This document shows, one piece after another, positions 35,717-47,135 of a stretch of DNA of 64,000 nucleotides. This stretch comes from Pseudoips prasinana. Its lineage: Eukaryota; Arthropoda; Insecta; Lepidoptera; Nolidae. Positions within the stretch are counted from its first letter, which is position 1. Every line of letters starts with the position of its first letter. The position numbers were made by a program, and so were the translations under genes. The notes under the pieces are model-generated. The model was not told the DNA's origin. It was given only the letters and a program-made list of their open reading frames with translations, and ran no database searches. Location: positions 31,302,948-31,366,947 of the forward strand of contig OX621236.1 in the NCBI GenBank assembly GCA_951640165.1, given 5' to 3'.

Positions 35717-38325
35717 TAAAAACAGGGATTTTATTTAGCAGGGTAGGCGGTCTGCCGTTAAGTTACGGAACAATACGCACGATTATTTTAGTGAAATTAG
35801 CTTTGTTTTTTTAGAAACATGGGCGTCTGATAACATTACCTAGGTATTCTATATCTAAAACTCGAACGACGGATATAATTTAAGAATTCCCAGTTTTGGC
35901 TTAAGGTTTAGGTACCTACCTACGCTTCGCATAGCGAAAAATGTAATTTTACTTTATTGTTTGTCAAATTTTAATGCTCTATTCCAAATTTTTAAACACC
36001 TAACTACATTTTTCTATTACCTTAAACATTAATAGTTGGAAATGGGAATACAAATAAACAATATGCCACAAAATTTTTACAAAAGGAGCTTACATTGCAT
36101 TGTTAAATAGGTGGTAAAGGAATTGAGCTGCAAGTGGATAGGATAGAAGTTGCTGTGCAAATTTGAAATACACAAAAAACCATTCCAAGAAGTTTTTGAG
36201 GTAAATGACGTTCCAATTTATTATAACTGTGTAATAACTTATTAGCTAAAAGCTAACGGAATAAAGACAAATATCTAAGATCTAGGTGGTTTTCTTTTAA
36301 TATCCGTAAATAGAGACTCATTTTGGATTAAAGAAAAACGCACGTTAACACTTGTGTCTCATGTGTGAGCTTTATTTACTCTTTAATAATTTTAAATGCA
36401 TCGATAGGTATTGCTTTACTTAAAACTGTGCTAAAATGCCAGTAATGAACTTACCTAGAACTTATAATTCCTTCACTTAAATTAAATATATCGGAGCCTA
36501 TTTCTAATCGTGTCTCAACCAGAAATCTTCGCGGTTCCACTAGTACTTGCCTCGTTTACAGTCCCGCTTCCAGAAGCGTGGCTTCTTTGTCCTTGTTTTT
36601 AGGTACTTAGTTGGAAACAATATTTTTCATCCAATCTTGCAAACAACATCTCTTATACCATATTTTCGGGACAAGATTTATAGTTCCTAACAATGTAAAA
36701 AATGGCCACAATTGTGAGCGTCGACCGACAAGGTTCTGCCTTAAATATAACAATAAAATACGAAATCCGATTTACACCACATATATTTCTATTAAATGAA
36801 TCTAAGTAATGTTATTACCCGACTTTGAAAGAGGATTAATATCAATTCGACTGTATTTTATTATTTTGTAAATGTTTATAAATTTTGTTGCAAACAACGC
36901 CTAAATGAAACGTTTAAGTCGGTTTTACTTTTATATAGAGAAATAATAATTTTTAAATAAACCAATATACTTAATAGTTTTTCCATTTACCACATTTATT
37001 TAAATATATAGCTTAGTAACGTATTATTTTCAGGATGTTTGCGTTTCCTGATAACAAGAAAAAGGAAAACGTAACAGCTTAAAATTGCACGATAAAAAAA
37101 TAAAAATAGGTAGACCTTAATTATTTAATTCTTCGTTGCAATCACAAAATATTTAATTTTACCAAAAGTATTTTTAATTCTAACAAAGTTTGTATTTTAT
37201 AATTAACAATAGTGAAAACGCCATTATAAAACATTGCCGAAATCATGCGTGGATAAAGTTGATTGCCTTTATAATTTTTATTAAACTGAAATTATAAGTA
37301 ATGTTTTCAAATTCATGAGTAGATTTAAGCGGTAGATCTTTTATGCTATTAATAATACCTACACCAGGCCTGTCTTATTCGGCATTTTCGAAACAACCCT
37401 AGGAGTGACGATTTAGCAAGCAAAAAAGGAATAGAACGATTGCGCGTCAGTCGGGGAGCAAAAGCTCTACTGCATAAATTCAGTTCATATTAGTCCATAG
37501 TATGGACTCCATACACAGTGTCGTTAGGTAGGTATATAAATTCAAAAGTACCTATACCAGCGTTCACATTGAACTTACCTAATTGCGTCGTAACGAGAGT
37601 AGGTATTTATTTAAATGTTAGATAACTATGTATTAACTTTTTGTACGTAGTCGTAAAATTTATGGTTACTTATATTTAGGTGATCAATCACCTATACGGG
37701 ACGTTTTTACTCACAAAGTAGTTATAACAGCCAAATAAATATTAAGCCGTGACAAATATTTAAGATAATAACTGATTCTATTATTTTCAGTGTATCAAAG
37801 CAAAAGTGGACCAGGGTGAGTCTGTTTGAATCCGTAGTGTGCTTTGCACTGACACGCTTTAACTTAGGAATAACTAGATAAGGTTAAAGCGAGACAAAAA
37901 GCTTCAATATGCATGTTAATACGAGATATAAAGAAATGCGGCGAGGTAGCATGTGGCCGATGTCCCTTGCATTAACCCTACAATCTCTATAGGTACCTAT
38001 CTAGGATAGAGGGTACAATAGACTTGTACGAGCCGTGCTCACTGTTCCAAGCCAGTGGATCTTCATCAGTCGCCGCGAGCGCCCCATTGGGTCGAGACAG
38101 CTCACAAAACTTGGTGTGCTGCTTACATTAAATAAAATAAGTGTATTTTAGATCCCATAGATTGGCCTGTGATAGAGTTATTAGTGAATAGTGGCATGAT
38201 TTAAAACAGATGTGTGGTGATATATTTAAATTATAATACTAAAATTAAATAATGTTATGAATAGGGTCATGACCCAAATAAATAAAGAAGTGATTAAATA
38301 AATTAATTTATTTTAGAACTGCTTT
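35717..38325. other. Unassigned DNA downstream of Atac1
   Basis: AT-rich. A GC-richer stretch at 38030-38110 (GTCGCCGCGAGCGCCCC) is unassigned. A weak exon-like piece at 37791-37815 was considered and rejected. Confidence 0.4.
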
Positions 38326-39297
38326 TTATACAGGTTGTCGCACTGGTATCAGTCTTTCTGTTGGTAGAATTTGCACTACACAGTCAGTGCAGTAATCTGT
38401 CCCAGTGTTGTCCGTCCACCTCGCACCTAAGAACCCTGTTTTTTGACATCCTACACACATTGTTTTAGTTTGATACACAGGTGCCGTCTCATCCAATAGT
38501 CTTTGTTCCTTTGCAGCTTTTAGTATATCTAACATGTATTTATTACTAGGTTTCATTTCTAGAGCAGAGCTGGTATCATGGGATTCACCGCTATCAAAGC
38601 AATCCTCCATGGTAACTGGTACATGCAATTGAGGGAAAAAAGTAGACTTCTTGTAAAATATTGATCTATTTTTGTCTCTTCCCACACCTTTGGGAGCTCT
38701 GCCTGGTATGGGTAATCCTGCTTTAGCTAATTTGGCAAAATATTTCTGTATTCGGCTCACAACTTGAATAGGTGTTCGTGTTCCCAAAGCCTCAGCTATT
38801 TTCTTATACCGTCTGGCTTCTATAGGCTCCTCTGGATAAATCTCAAGTAATTCTTCAAGTCTTTTTTGTTCTTCACATGACCAAAGTTGATTAAACGTTT
38901 CTGGCTTATTATCGGTGAACTTTCGGCCTCTGACTTTAGTGGCTGAATCTAGTTCATCTTTATTTGGTTTGAGATCTTTTACATCATCACTATCAAGGCT
39001 TGCATCAATCCCATAGTCACCCCAGTTAATGTTGGGCAGCTCAGCTATAGTCTGACGTGGAGGGAAGTTGGTATTACCTGATTTTATGAGTTCAATAAAA
39101 TTTAATGGGTCATCTAAAGCTTTATTCTGCGCCTCAGATAAATCCTCTACATCTTTTAAGGCCTGTAATTTCTGCGCTTCTAATTTGACGATGTATTTTA
39201 ACAAGCTGCAGTAATCTTTATTCCCGCGGAGTGCTATGTGATCAGTTTCAAAGGAAAACTCGTCATCTGATTCAAGTTCGGATTCTATTTGCTCCAT
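38326..39297 (-). CDS. Atac1: Atac1/ZZZ3-like ATAC complex subunit (SANT/Myb plus ZZ-like finger)
   Basis: A 323-residue uninterrupted ORF. Residues 31-60 look helical and coiled-coil-like. Residues about 137-190 form a SANT/Myb domain (QLWSCEEQKRLEELL near 137-151, then RYKKIAEALGTRTPIQVVSRI). Residues 281-306 hold a reduced ZZ-like zinc finger with two CxxC pairs (C281/C284, C303/C306); the central CxxC of a classical ZZ finger is not apparent. This layout matches ZZZ3 of vertebrates and Atac1 of Drosophila, subunits of the Ada2a-containing (ATAC) histone acetyltransferase complex in the nucleus, where ZZZ3 reads histone H3 tails. The length suits the short insect form rather than the roughly 900-residue vertebrate protein. 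The Met start is supported by an upstream splice acceptor (TTGCAG ending at 39306 on this strand) that leaves an 8-base 5' UTR segment. A possible poly(A) signal (AATAAA on the minus strand, 38308-38313) lies just beyond the stop. Family assignment is strong; zinc binding is inferred. Confidence 0.9.
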   Translation of the reverse strand: MEQIESELESDDEFSFETDHIALRGNKDYCSLLKYIVKLEAQKLQALKDVEDLSEAQNKALDDPLNFIELIKSGNTNFPPRQTIAELPNINWGDYGIDASLDSDDVKDLKPNKDELDSATKVRGRKFTDNKPETFNQLWSCEEQKRLEELLEIYPEEPIEARRYKKIAEALGTRTPIQVVSRIQKYFAKLAKAGLPIPGRAPKGVGRDKNRSIFYKKSTFFPQLHVPVTMEDCFDSGESHDTSSALEMKPSNKYMLDILKAAKEQRLLDETAPVYQTKTMCVGCQKTGFLGARWTDNTGTDYCTDCVVQILPTERLIPVRQPV

Positions 39298-39306
39298 AGT
39301 TTTATC
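39298..39306 (-). promoter_or_regulatory. Splice acceptor of a putative 5' UTR intron of Atac1
   Basis: Read on the minus strand, a pyrimidine-rich stretch ends in CCCCTTTGCAG, followed by ATAAAACT and the Atac1 ATG. This is a good acceptor, so the first Atac1 exon probably lies farther upstream. One candidate donor is CTG/GTGAGT on the minus strand near 39915-39925, which would make an intron of about 600 bases. The acceptor is visible; the pairing with that donor is inference. Confidence 0.55.
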
Positions 39307-39356
39307 TGCAAAGGGGCAATGTTAATAATTAAAATAAGTTATTTCAATAAAAGAAA

Positions 39357-39496
39357 ATGAGCGTTACTTCCGGTATAAAGTTACCGGGCAGTCCGAAAAG
39401 ACTGAGTGTGAAAATTAAAAACAAGTTGAACAGTGTACAACAGAAAAAATGCAAACCTGAATTTAGAAGCTCCTCTCTTGAAGGGTGGTCTGGAAG
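39357..39496 (+). CDS. Candidate first coding exon of a divergent unknown gene
   Basis: Opposite Atac1, an ATG in good context (AGAAAATGA) opens 46 codons plus two bases with no stop, ending exactly at a consensus splice donor (AAG/GTGAGT at 39496/39497). The peptide begins MSVTSGIKLPGSPKRLSVKI; it is basic, rich in Ser/Lys and probably disordered, with no recognisable domain. The start codons of the two genes are only 59 bases apart, implying a bidirectional promoter or overlapping divergent transcripts. No convincing second exon was found downstream: the best nearby acceptor, before 39761, gives an immediate stop in phase. The rest of the gene may lie beyond the retrotransposon cluster or outside the window. 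The exon is judged real from ORF, start context, donor and position, not from homology. Confidence 0.5.
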
Positions 39497-40439
39497 GTGA
39501 GTGAAATCTTTATAATAAATAATGTACCATCTTAGTATAGTATCTCAGTTCTCATAAATGTATTAAATCAATAGCAAACAATATTTGTGCAACTCAACTC
39601 CACTTCATTGATTCTCCGATGCGTCAAAACAGTTACGTTCTGAATGTACGATTATCGTTTGGCTTTAAATGTAACCAGGGTAATGAAGAATGGAAAAAAG
39701 CGACACATTTGCACATTATTTTCATAAAAATAAACATAACTTGTACATAATTTATTCAGGTTCTGAAGTCATGAAATGCACACCAAATTTACTTTATTTT
39801 CTATACTTTATTTATTATAGCATAGCTACAAGTTTCAGAACGTACCTTAAGTATTTGATTATTGCGCCCTCTAGTAGAAATACGTTGAACTTTTTATATT
39901 GTAAGCGCAGAAAATTAACTCACCAGATCTCAATAGAGGGCGCGAATTCATTACAGCTACTTGGCGTTGAAATGGTTTCTACGATACATAATAGATGGCA
40001 GTGCTATTTCAATTACCATTTTTTTTTCTGCTCAATGAGCTCCAAAGCACATGGGATTTCATTATTTTTGCTGGATAATTTTAATCTGAAACATTTTAGC
40101 GGATGTTGTATTATTAATTGTTGAAACCCACACGTACTAAGAATAAAATAATAAAACTCCCTTAGCATTCGGATAAATACGGGCTAAATGAAATGAAATG
40201 AAAATGATCTTTATTTGCTATAAGCGTGGTAGGTACTTACAATTATTATTTACCTAGATGTTAACAAAATGTATCGCCCAGTCACCTCACCATACACATG
40301 GTCTGCAAAGTTATTATTTTATTTTTACTTTATTGGTAACATTAATTACTTATATTTTAATAATTTAATGAGAATAGCTATAAAACCCATGAATAAATAC
40401 AAACATCAATGAGGACGAAAATGCTTTTCTATCTTACCT
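39497..40439. other. Region upstream of Atac1, presumed intron of the divergent gene
   Basis: Contains a minus-strand donor-like CTGGTGAGT near 39915-39925 that may end the first Atac1 exon, an inverted GCGCCCTCTA/TAGAGGGCGC pair (about 39864 and 39942) and, at 40190-40235, a probable LINE tail (AAATGAAATGAAAATGATC). Confidence 0.35.
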
Positions 40440-40920
40440 ACATTAAATCATGCAATCATGTAAACCGATCTTCCAGAAGTATAAAATTATGACATTACCG
40501 TCTATGTATATATTTGAATGTAGTAAATTGGTTAAGGAAAATCCTGAACTGTTCACAAGAGCCCAGGAACTATTCCCTAGAAACAGTCGAAATCCTAACA
40601 GAATAGTTTTACCAGTGATTCCTAGGACAACTTTATATAAGAAAAGTAGCTACGTGATGTGTGGACGCATATTTAATAAGTTGCCTGTTGATATTAAGGA
40701 ACTACCACTTCGGAAATTTAAAAAAAAACTCAAAATATGGTTGTTGGAAAGAACATTTTACACGGTAGCAGAGTTCTTTAATAGGACCTAACATATAATT
40801 TAGTTTAAGTATTTGCATGTCACTATGTATATGACTAAGTGTTGTGGATCTGTTTTTATATATAAGACCTCAATTGTTTGTACCAACATTTATGGCAAAT
40901 AAATAAATATCTATCTAAAT
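40440..40920 (+). pseudogene. Jockey/CR1-like LINE ORF2 C-terminal fragment
   Basis: An open frame at 40450-40791 reads MTLPSMYIFECSKLVKENPE, then RTTLYKKSSYVMCGRIFNKL and PLRKFKKKLKIWLLER, typical of the last 100 residues of Jockey/CR1 ORF2. A 3' UTR of about 110 bases follows, ending in AAATAAATAAATATCTATCT. It is 5'-truncated. Homologous in layout to the minus-strand copy at 26.3-26.9 kb, but from another lineage. Confidence 0.75.
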
Positions 40921-41175
40921 ATCTATCTAAGAAATAACACACATTACATAATAAAAAATACAACAATTAAAATCATAAAGTAGTAACAATGTCAGTAGAT
41001 GTTGTCATTAAATTTTATCTCATAAATTCATTCATATTATTATAAAAACAATTATCTAAAAGCCACTTAGGTAGGTATGCAGTATTGGTTTAAATTTTTT
41101 GAAAGGTATTTGGAATTTTGTTTAGGAGCATGTAAGTACTTAATCACTTAAGAAAATGTAGGTTTATTATTTAAT

Positions 41176-41453
41176 TAATAATAATAATATCCTGGGACAT
41201 TATTCGCACACGGCCATCTGATCCCAAACTAAGCAGAGTTTGTACCTACACTTACAATGGAAACCAGATAACTGATATACTATACATCTACTATTTTTCT
41301 TTTGTAAATACATACTTATATAAATAATTTAAACCCAGTCTTAGGACAAACAGACATGTTCATGCACACAAATATCTGTCCCGGGTGGGAATCGAACCCA
41401 CGACCTGCGGCTTGAAAGGCGGGGTATTTACCAACCACGCCGTCAGGCCCATC
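41176..41453 (-). repeat. SINE family A, copy at 41 kb
   Basis: A full-length copy with TTA tail (41176-41190), core and tRNA-like head ending near the GGCCTGACGGCG motif. A short extra stretch near 41246 separates the tail block. Confidence 0.8.
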
Positions 41454-41517
41454 AAATTTGAGTATTATATACAAATATAAACCCAAATCAATACAGCTAC
41501 AATCAGAGAGTATGTAA

Positions 41518-41566
41518 TTCCGTAAAGGGAGCCAATACCGCTTCGATATTGGCTTCCCTTACGGAA
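41518..41566. repeat. 22-bp hairpin beside the family N solo end
   Basis: Arms 41518-41539 and 41545-41566 pair with only G:T-type differences around a 5-base loop. The left arm begins TTCCGTAAAGGGAGCC. Confidence 0.7.
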
Positions 41567-41586
41567 ATATCGCCCGTCGCACTGCT

Positions 41587-41622
41587 GGGGCTCTACCGGC
41601 TAAGTCGCCGAACATCGATTTC
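41587..41622. repeat. Solo end of family N element
   Basis: GGGGCTCTACCGGCTAAGTC and the following bases match one terminus of the 50.6 kb element; the rest is absent. Confidence 0.65.
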
Positions 41623-41810
41623 TTGCCCCTGGTTCGATTTTCGGCAAACGATTAAAATTTCAACTTAGTAGCTTTGGGTTTACATTTACGTTTTGCATTG
41701 CGGAAAACGACTTATATCATAATACTAATATTTGGTATCAATCCATAGCATACAAAAAAGCAGGAATACAACATTATTACGTTCCCAATGGCATCATTAT
41801 TATATATCTA

Positions 41811-41985
41811 CTAGCTGTGCCCCCCGGGGTTTTACCCGCGTTAAACATTATAAATTATAGCCTATTTGTTAATCTAGGGTGCAGCTAACTCCATGCCAAA
41901 TTTTATTGAAATCGTTCCAGCCGTTTAGACGTAAAGAAGTACCAAACATACACACTCACAAACTTTCGCCTTTATAATATTAGTG
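41811..41985 (+). repeat. Family E-related fragment
   Basis: ACTAGCTGTGCC, then CGTTAAACATTATAAATTAT and ATCGTTCCAGCCGTTTAGAC, ending TTTATAATATTAGTGTA. Confidence 0.65.
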
Positions 41986-42027
41986 TAATTATTATACAAT
42001 AGGAAATTATTCACAACTAGGATTACC

Positions 42028-42576
42028 TTTTTAGGGTTCCGTAGCCAAATGGCAAAAAACGGAACCCTTATAGATTCGTCATGTCTGTCTGTCTGTCCGT
42101 CCGTATGTAACAGCCACTTTTTTCCGAAAATGTAAGAGCTGTACTGTTGAAACTTGGTAAGTAGATGTATTCGGTGAACCGCATCAAGATTTTTACACAA
42201 AAATAGAAAAAGAACAATAATTATGGGGGGTTTCCAGACATAGAACTGAAACTCGAAAATTTTTTTTTCATCGTACTCATACATTTGCCTTTAAACGTAA
42301 AAGTTTGGCGAGTATATAGTGTTAATTGCAAAATTGTTATGTCTGTGTATAAATAAATTAAAAAAAAAGGGGGGGTGTCTATGGATAGGTCTTCAAAAAT
42401 GATATTGATGCAAACTAACAACAAAAATTGGTTTGAACGAGATCTAGCAAGTAGTTTTTTTTGATACGTCATATATCGTAAACCGCAATTTGCTTTCATT
42501 TAATCAACTGAAATACTTGCTGCTACGGAACCCTTCATGGGCGAGTCCGACTCGCACTTGGCCGGTTTTTTTTTAT
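42028..42576 (+). repeat. Family D dispersed repeat, copy 3
   Basis: Both ends are intact. The middle contains an extra AT-rich segment around 42290-42375 with an A run followed by a G run. It lies immediately upstream of the two-ORF LINE. Confidence 0.8.
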
Positions 42577-42841
42577 ATAAGGCAGGAGGAATATCCTATC
42601 CTATCTACTCATGCCACCCGCAAAAAGTGACTGCGGGTGGGTATGTTGGACTCGCACCGAGTAAACCTAACCTGCCGTGGACTTGGAATGGTGCACCTGC
42701 AGGCGTAATGCGTATGTAGCCACCTAACGTTTACTACTACACAAACAACTTTAAGCCCATTCACCACGCGACGCGCTGCGCGACAGCTACCTGGCCGTTG
42801 TTTTGTTTACGCTATCACCATACACGCATAGTAGTTGTAAA

Positions 42842-43803
42842 ATGTCGAATTCACCAACAAAATCGTCGCCAACGGAAATTATATCACCTGTACGTGGCGA
42901 TATTGCAAGCTATGGATCGGACCCGCAGCTTAATTTAACAACTCAACAAAACGAATTCTTAATAAACAAGACCGGGCTCCTAACGCGTGGAGCAAAACGC
43001 AAACGCGTTGGCGAATTATCGCAAAATATAACTACATCTTTAACAAAATTATTCGAAAATTTTGAACATAGACAAGAAGAAAAATTAGAAAAATTATACA
43101 CTTCTATTGCGTCCATCAAATCCCAAAATTCAGAGATTCAGACCGCAGTGGATTTTTTAAGTATGACGATTTTTTGGAAAAAATTAATATTTTGGAGCGC
43201 GAAAAAAATACATACCTCGAACGAATTAACTCTTTGGAAGCGAAAGTCGATACTCTCGAGCGAAACTCACGTGCGTCTATGATTGAATTACGCAATATCC
43301 CAAAACAACCCGCGGAGAATAAAGAGACCCTGCGAAATATTGTGAAAATAATTGGCGAAGTACTGGCCCAACCTATACATGCATCCGAAATCCGCGAGGT
43401 AATCCGTAGCCGCCCAAAAAACGACCAAAATATCGCTAGTCCCATCCTCGTGGAGTTCACGACAATAAGTTTGAAGGACAACATTATTAAGAAAACCAGA
43501 GACTATAATAAAGAACATAAGACCAACAAAATAAACACAACCCACCTGAAATTATCTGGTTCAACAAAACCGATATATATCTCCGAATCTCTTACAACAA
43601 AGGCTAAACAACTGCACTACCATGCCCGACAAATGGTTACCAACAAAGAATTATACAGCACGTGGACAAGCTACGGAAGAGTTTTTGTCAAGACTAATGA
43701 AAAGTCAATACCCCTGCGCATAGACACCTTAGATAACCTAAATAAACTACGTAAAAATACCGGAAACGATCTTAAGTCAAAACCATGCGACAACTCGGAA
43801 TGA
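42842..43803 (+). pseudogene. LINE ORF1: coiled coil plus FP25K-like C-terminal domain, frameshifted
   Basis: The likely start is the ATG at 42842 (MSNSPTKSS). The N-terminal part is polar and disordered with a basic patch (RGAKRKR). A coiled coil follows (FENFEHRQEEKLEKLYTSI, resuming with LEREKNTYLERINSLEAKV). The C-terminal half (LRNIVKIIGEVL, then YISESLT and WTSYGRVFVK) resembles the C-terminal domain of baculovirus FP25K-type proteins, which is also known from ORF1 of insect LINEs. ORF1 proteins of this kind are RNA-binding, trimer-forming chaperones of the retrotransposon RNP. The reading frame changes once between about 43150 and 43175, inside the coiled coil, which would stop translation early. 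Assignment to a LINE ORF1 rests on position before ORF2 and architecture; the FP-like match is by motif memory. Confidence 0.75.
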
Positions 43804-44179
43804 CTAGTTTTCATTAAATTTATTTTTTTATATACTGTATTACTTGGTTATATGTTAAACAAGATATTTTTGTATCATAGCCAAAGCTACACCAGCCAGA
43901 TATATTTTTCACACATATTCTACAATCCAATTAAAACAACTGTCAGCACAAAAAATACACTACAAAAAAATTCATTCTATTATATGTACATTTATACTAA
44001 CTACAAACTCTTTGTTTCCCTTACCTACGCTATCCCCCTATTCAAGAACATGTTATATCATTGTAAAATTAATATATCAGTTATTAAAATTTACCCAAGT
44101 CGCTACTTTCAAATATTATACCTATTGCAAGTACACCTATTTCATAACAAAATCATACCCTTAACTACATGTCCCATAA

Positions 44180-47135
44180 ATAAATATTTTAGAAATAAAA
44201 GTTAATAATTTAATAGACATAAATAACGAGTTAGATGAACTAGAAATCGCAACCTCTAACTATTGCAATATTGATACCTTTTCAAAAATACTTCAAAGCC
44301 TCAATTCTTTTAAATTAATTTGTCAAAACATTAGGAGTATAAACCGTATCATCAATAGCTTTTTAACATTATTAGAAAGATCCAAAACCGACTGGGATCT
44401 TATTATTTTGACGGAATGCTGGCTTCCATGTACGCGTTCTATCCCTCATTTATTAGATTACGAACATGCTAGTACATTGAATAACTACACACAAAATGAA
44501 GGTGTGGTAGTATATTTCAAGAAGTCAGCTCAAATCTTAACAACAGAACCTATTTTAATGGATGCCAACTGTTTGATGCTAAACATTAACAATAATACGG
44601 TGGTTCTCGCAATTTACCGACCAGCCGGTTTTAGAAATACAAATCGATTCATTGAATCTTTGGACGAACTTTTATCGAAATGCTCTATTTATAAAAACAT
44701 CATCCTAGCAGGGGACATAAATGTGGACATATCTACGAATAACTCTGATACTAACTCTTCTTCTTACCTAAATCTACTAGCATCACACGGTATGCTACCG
44801 GCCCACTATATACCTACCCACTACCGGACTTGCCTGGATCACTTTATTATAAAAAACATACAACTGGCACATTGTTACGTATCAGGCACATCTATAACAG
44901 ACCATGATAGTATTATCTTAACTTTTGACTTAAATTACCGCCCCAAAAATAGTTCTGTGAAATATATACATAAAATTAATTATGATAACTTAGATTTTGA
45001 TATCGGAAACATAAACTTAACCCCAATTTATAACAGCCTGGACGTAAACATAGCCACAAACTACTTGATATCTACCCTTAACAAAGTAATCGATGATAAT
45101 ACTTCTGTCTTTACTACCTCTAATAAGAAAAAAATTTGCAAGCCCTGGATTACGAAAGGACTCCTAAAATGTATGAGAAATCGCGAATAACTCCATCAAA
45201 AACTAAGAAAAGACCCAAACAATGACACTCTCAAAATAACATATAAAAGATATAGAAATTATTGCAATAACCTTTTGAAAAAACTGAAAAGAGAATTCGA
45301 AAAGTCTGAATTAAAAAAAGGAGCTTCGGTAGGTAACAAAAAACTTTGGGAAGCAATAAAAATAGTGACAAACACAACGAAACACAAAAAACCTCCCACC
45401 GAACTAATCTCGGATATAAACCCCTCTGGAAGCTTAAACAACATAAACAACTTCTTTGTTAATATTGGGAAAACTCTTGCCGAGAGAATACCACCTTGCA
45501 ATTACAGATTTCCACTTATTCATAACCCAAAGTCCTATTCCAAATCATTTGTCTTGCTACCAACCGATAACCTAGAAATAGAAAATATCATACTTTCCCT
45601 GAAGAACAACTGTGCAATAGGTCGTGACAAAATTCCTGCTGCTTTTCTAAAGCGATACAGAGAGTTCATAATCCCCGCACTAACTCACATATGCAACCTA
45701 GCATTCACCACAGGTGTCTTCCCTAACGCCTTTAAACTCGCAGAAGTCCATCCTATTTATAAAGCGGGAAACAGAGACTGTGTCGACAACTATAGACCTA
45801 TATCCATACTACCAACTCTTTCGAAGATTCTAGAAAAAAAATCTAAATAAACGACTTGTTTCATATCTGGAACGCAACAAACTAATCTCATCGTCACAAT
45901 ATGGCTTTCGATCAGGAGTCTCGACAAATGACGCTGTTCACGACCTGGTTAGTTATATATCAACGCATTTAGATAATAAACAAAAAGTTTTGGTGATCTT
46001 TCTAGACCTGGCTAAAGCGTTCGACACAGTCTCCATTCCTTTACTTCTAGAAAAGTTAGAAAATCTAGGTGTGAGGGACTTACAACTTAAGTTGATCGCA
46101 GACTACCTTAACAAGCGTGTCCAAAGAGTTAGGATAGGTGAGAGACTCAGTGATGATCTTGATATTACTCACGGCGTTCCACAAGGCTCTATCTGTGGTC
46201 CTACACTTTTTTTGATCTACATAAATAGTCTCTGCAGTCTGGAACTGCATAGAGGTAGGATTGTCTCTTTTGCGGACGACACAGCACTGCTTTTTCATGC
46301 GGAATCATGGGAGGAAGTGTTTTCAGGTGCTCAGAAGGGCTTTGACATGGTTTCTGAATGGTTATCAGCGAACAAACTTACCCTTAATGTGAAAAAAACC
46401 ATGTACATTCCCTTCTCAATTAAACATAATGTGGATCTAGTTCCGGATTTAAACATTAAATGTCACTGTTGTCCTGATCCAAACCAAACTTCTTGCTCAT
46501 GCCCAACTTTAACAAGAACAGAAGTAATAAAGTACTTAGGTGTACAAATTGATAACAGACTAAATTTCCAACCACATATCGATTCACTAACAACAAGAAT
46601 CCGTAAAATGATCTACATTTTCAAAAACCTTCGACATATTGCTGATATCAGGGTTATCAACACGGTATACTTCGCACTAGTACAATCAATGATAAGTTAC
46701 TGTATTTCATGTTGGGGTGGTGCTCCTAAAACCATGCTACTTAAGTTGGAAAGAGCCCAAAGAGCCATTTTGAAAGTCAGTCGTCACCTCCCTTTCCGTT
46801 TTCCAACTAGAGAACTGTACAAACAGTGCGATGTATTGACCGTTCGACAGCTTTTTATAAGCAACTCTATTATCCGCAAGCACCTGCAGCTATCATACCA
46901 TACTGAATCTTTTGGTTACAAAAGACGCAAACATGCAGTATGCTCACCCCAAGCAGTTAACACAAACTTTGCTCAACGGTTCTTCTATTTTATAGGAGGA
47001 TATCTTTATAACAAGGCCAAAAAAACTTTAAAAATTTATCCCCTAACAAAATTCCAATGTAAACAAAGAGTCAACTATTGGTTGAAAACCTTGGACTATG
47101 ATGCTACAGAAGAACTTATTCATATCGTCACCTAG
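44180..47135 (+). pseudogene. LINE ORF2: APE endonuclease plus reverse transcriptase, one stop and one frameshift
   Basis: The endonuclease part (to about 45190) has the expected blocks in order: QNIRSI, the catalytic glutamate in ILTECWL, LAIYRPAG, GDIN, and the late DH in TSITDHDSIIL. The RT part shows NYRPISILP, YGFRSG, motif A (FLDLAKAFDTV), motif B (HGVPQGSICGP), motif C (FADD) and the KYLGVQID block, so all catalytic aspartates remain. The C-terminal tail ends near KQRVNYWLKTLDYD. Lesions: a TAA stop at about 45188-45190 in an otherwise continuous frame, and a frame change within the A-run at about 45834-45841, explained by one extra A. No ATG opens the frame at its 5' end, so the true start is unclear; a hydrophobic open frame at 43852-44205 just before it is probably not coding. 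The enzyme nicks chromosomal DNA and copies its RNA at the nick. Confidence 0.88.

Noticed and set aside
37791..37815. 25-base micro-exon between TATTTTCAG and GTGAGT
   Set aside because: Both signals are good but short exons of this size arise by chance, and no neighbouring exon or frame supports it.
39690..40124. 144-codon open frame upstream of Atac1
   Set aside because: Aromatic, AT-driven composition (F, Y, I, L, N), no domain, and it overlaps probable intronic and repeat-like sequence.
42537..42719. 60-codon open frame before the LINE
   Set aside because: It spans the end of family D and the possible LINE 5' UTR, so it is not a unit of coding sequence.
43852..44205. 117-codon open frame between LINE ORF1 and ORF2
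   Set aside because: AT-rich composition bias and a different frame from ORF2; more likely inter-ORF spacer, though a degraded ORF2 start cannot be excluded.
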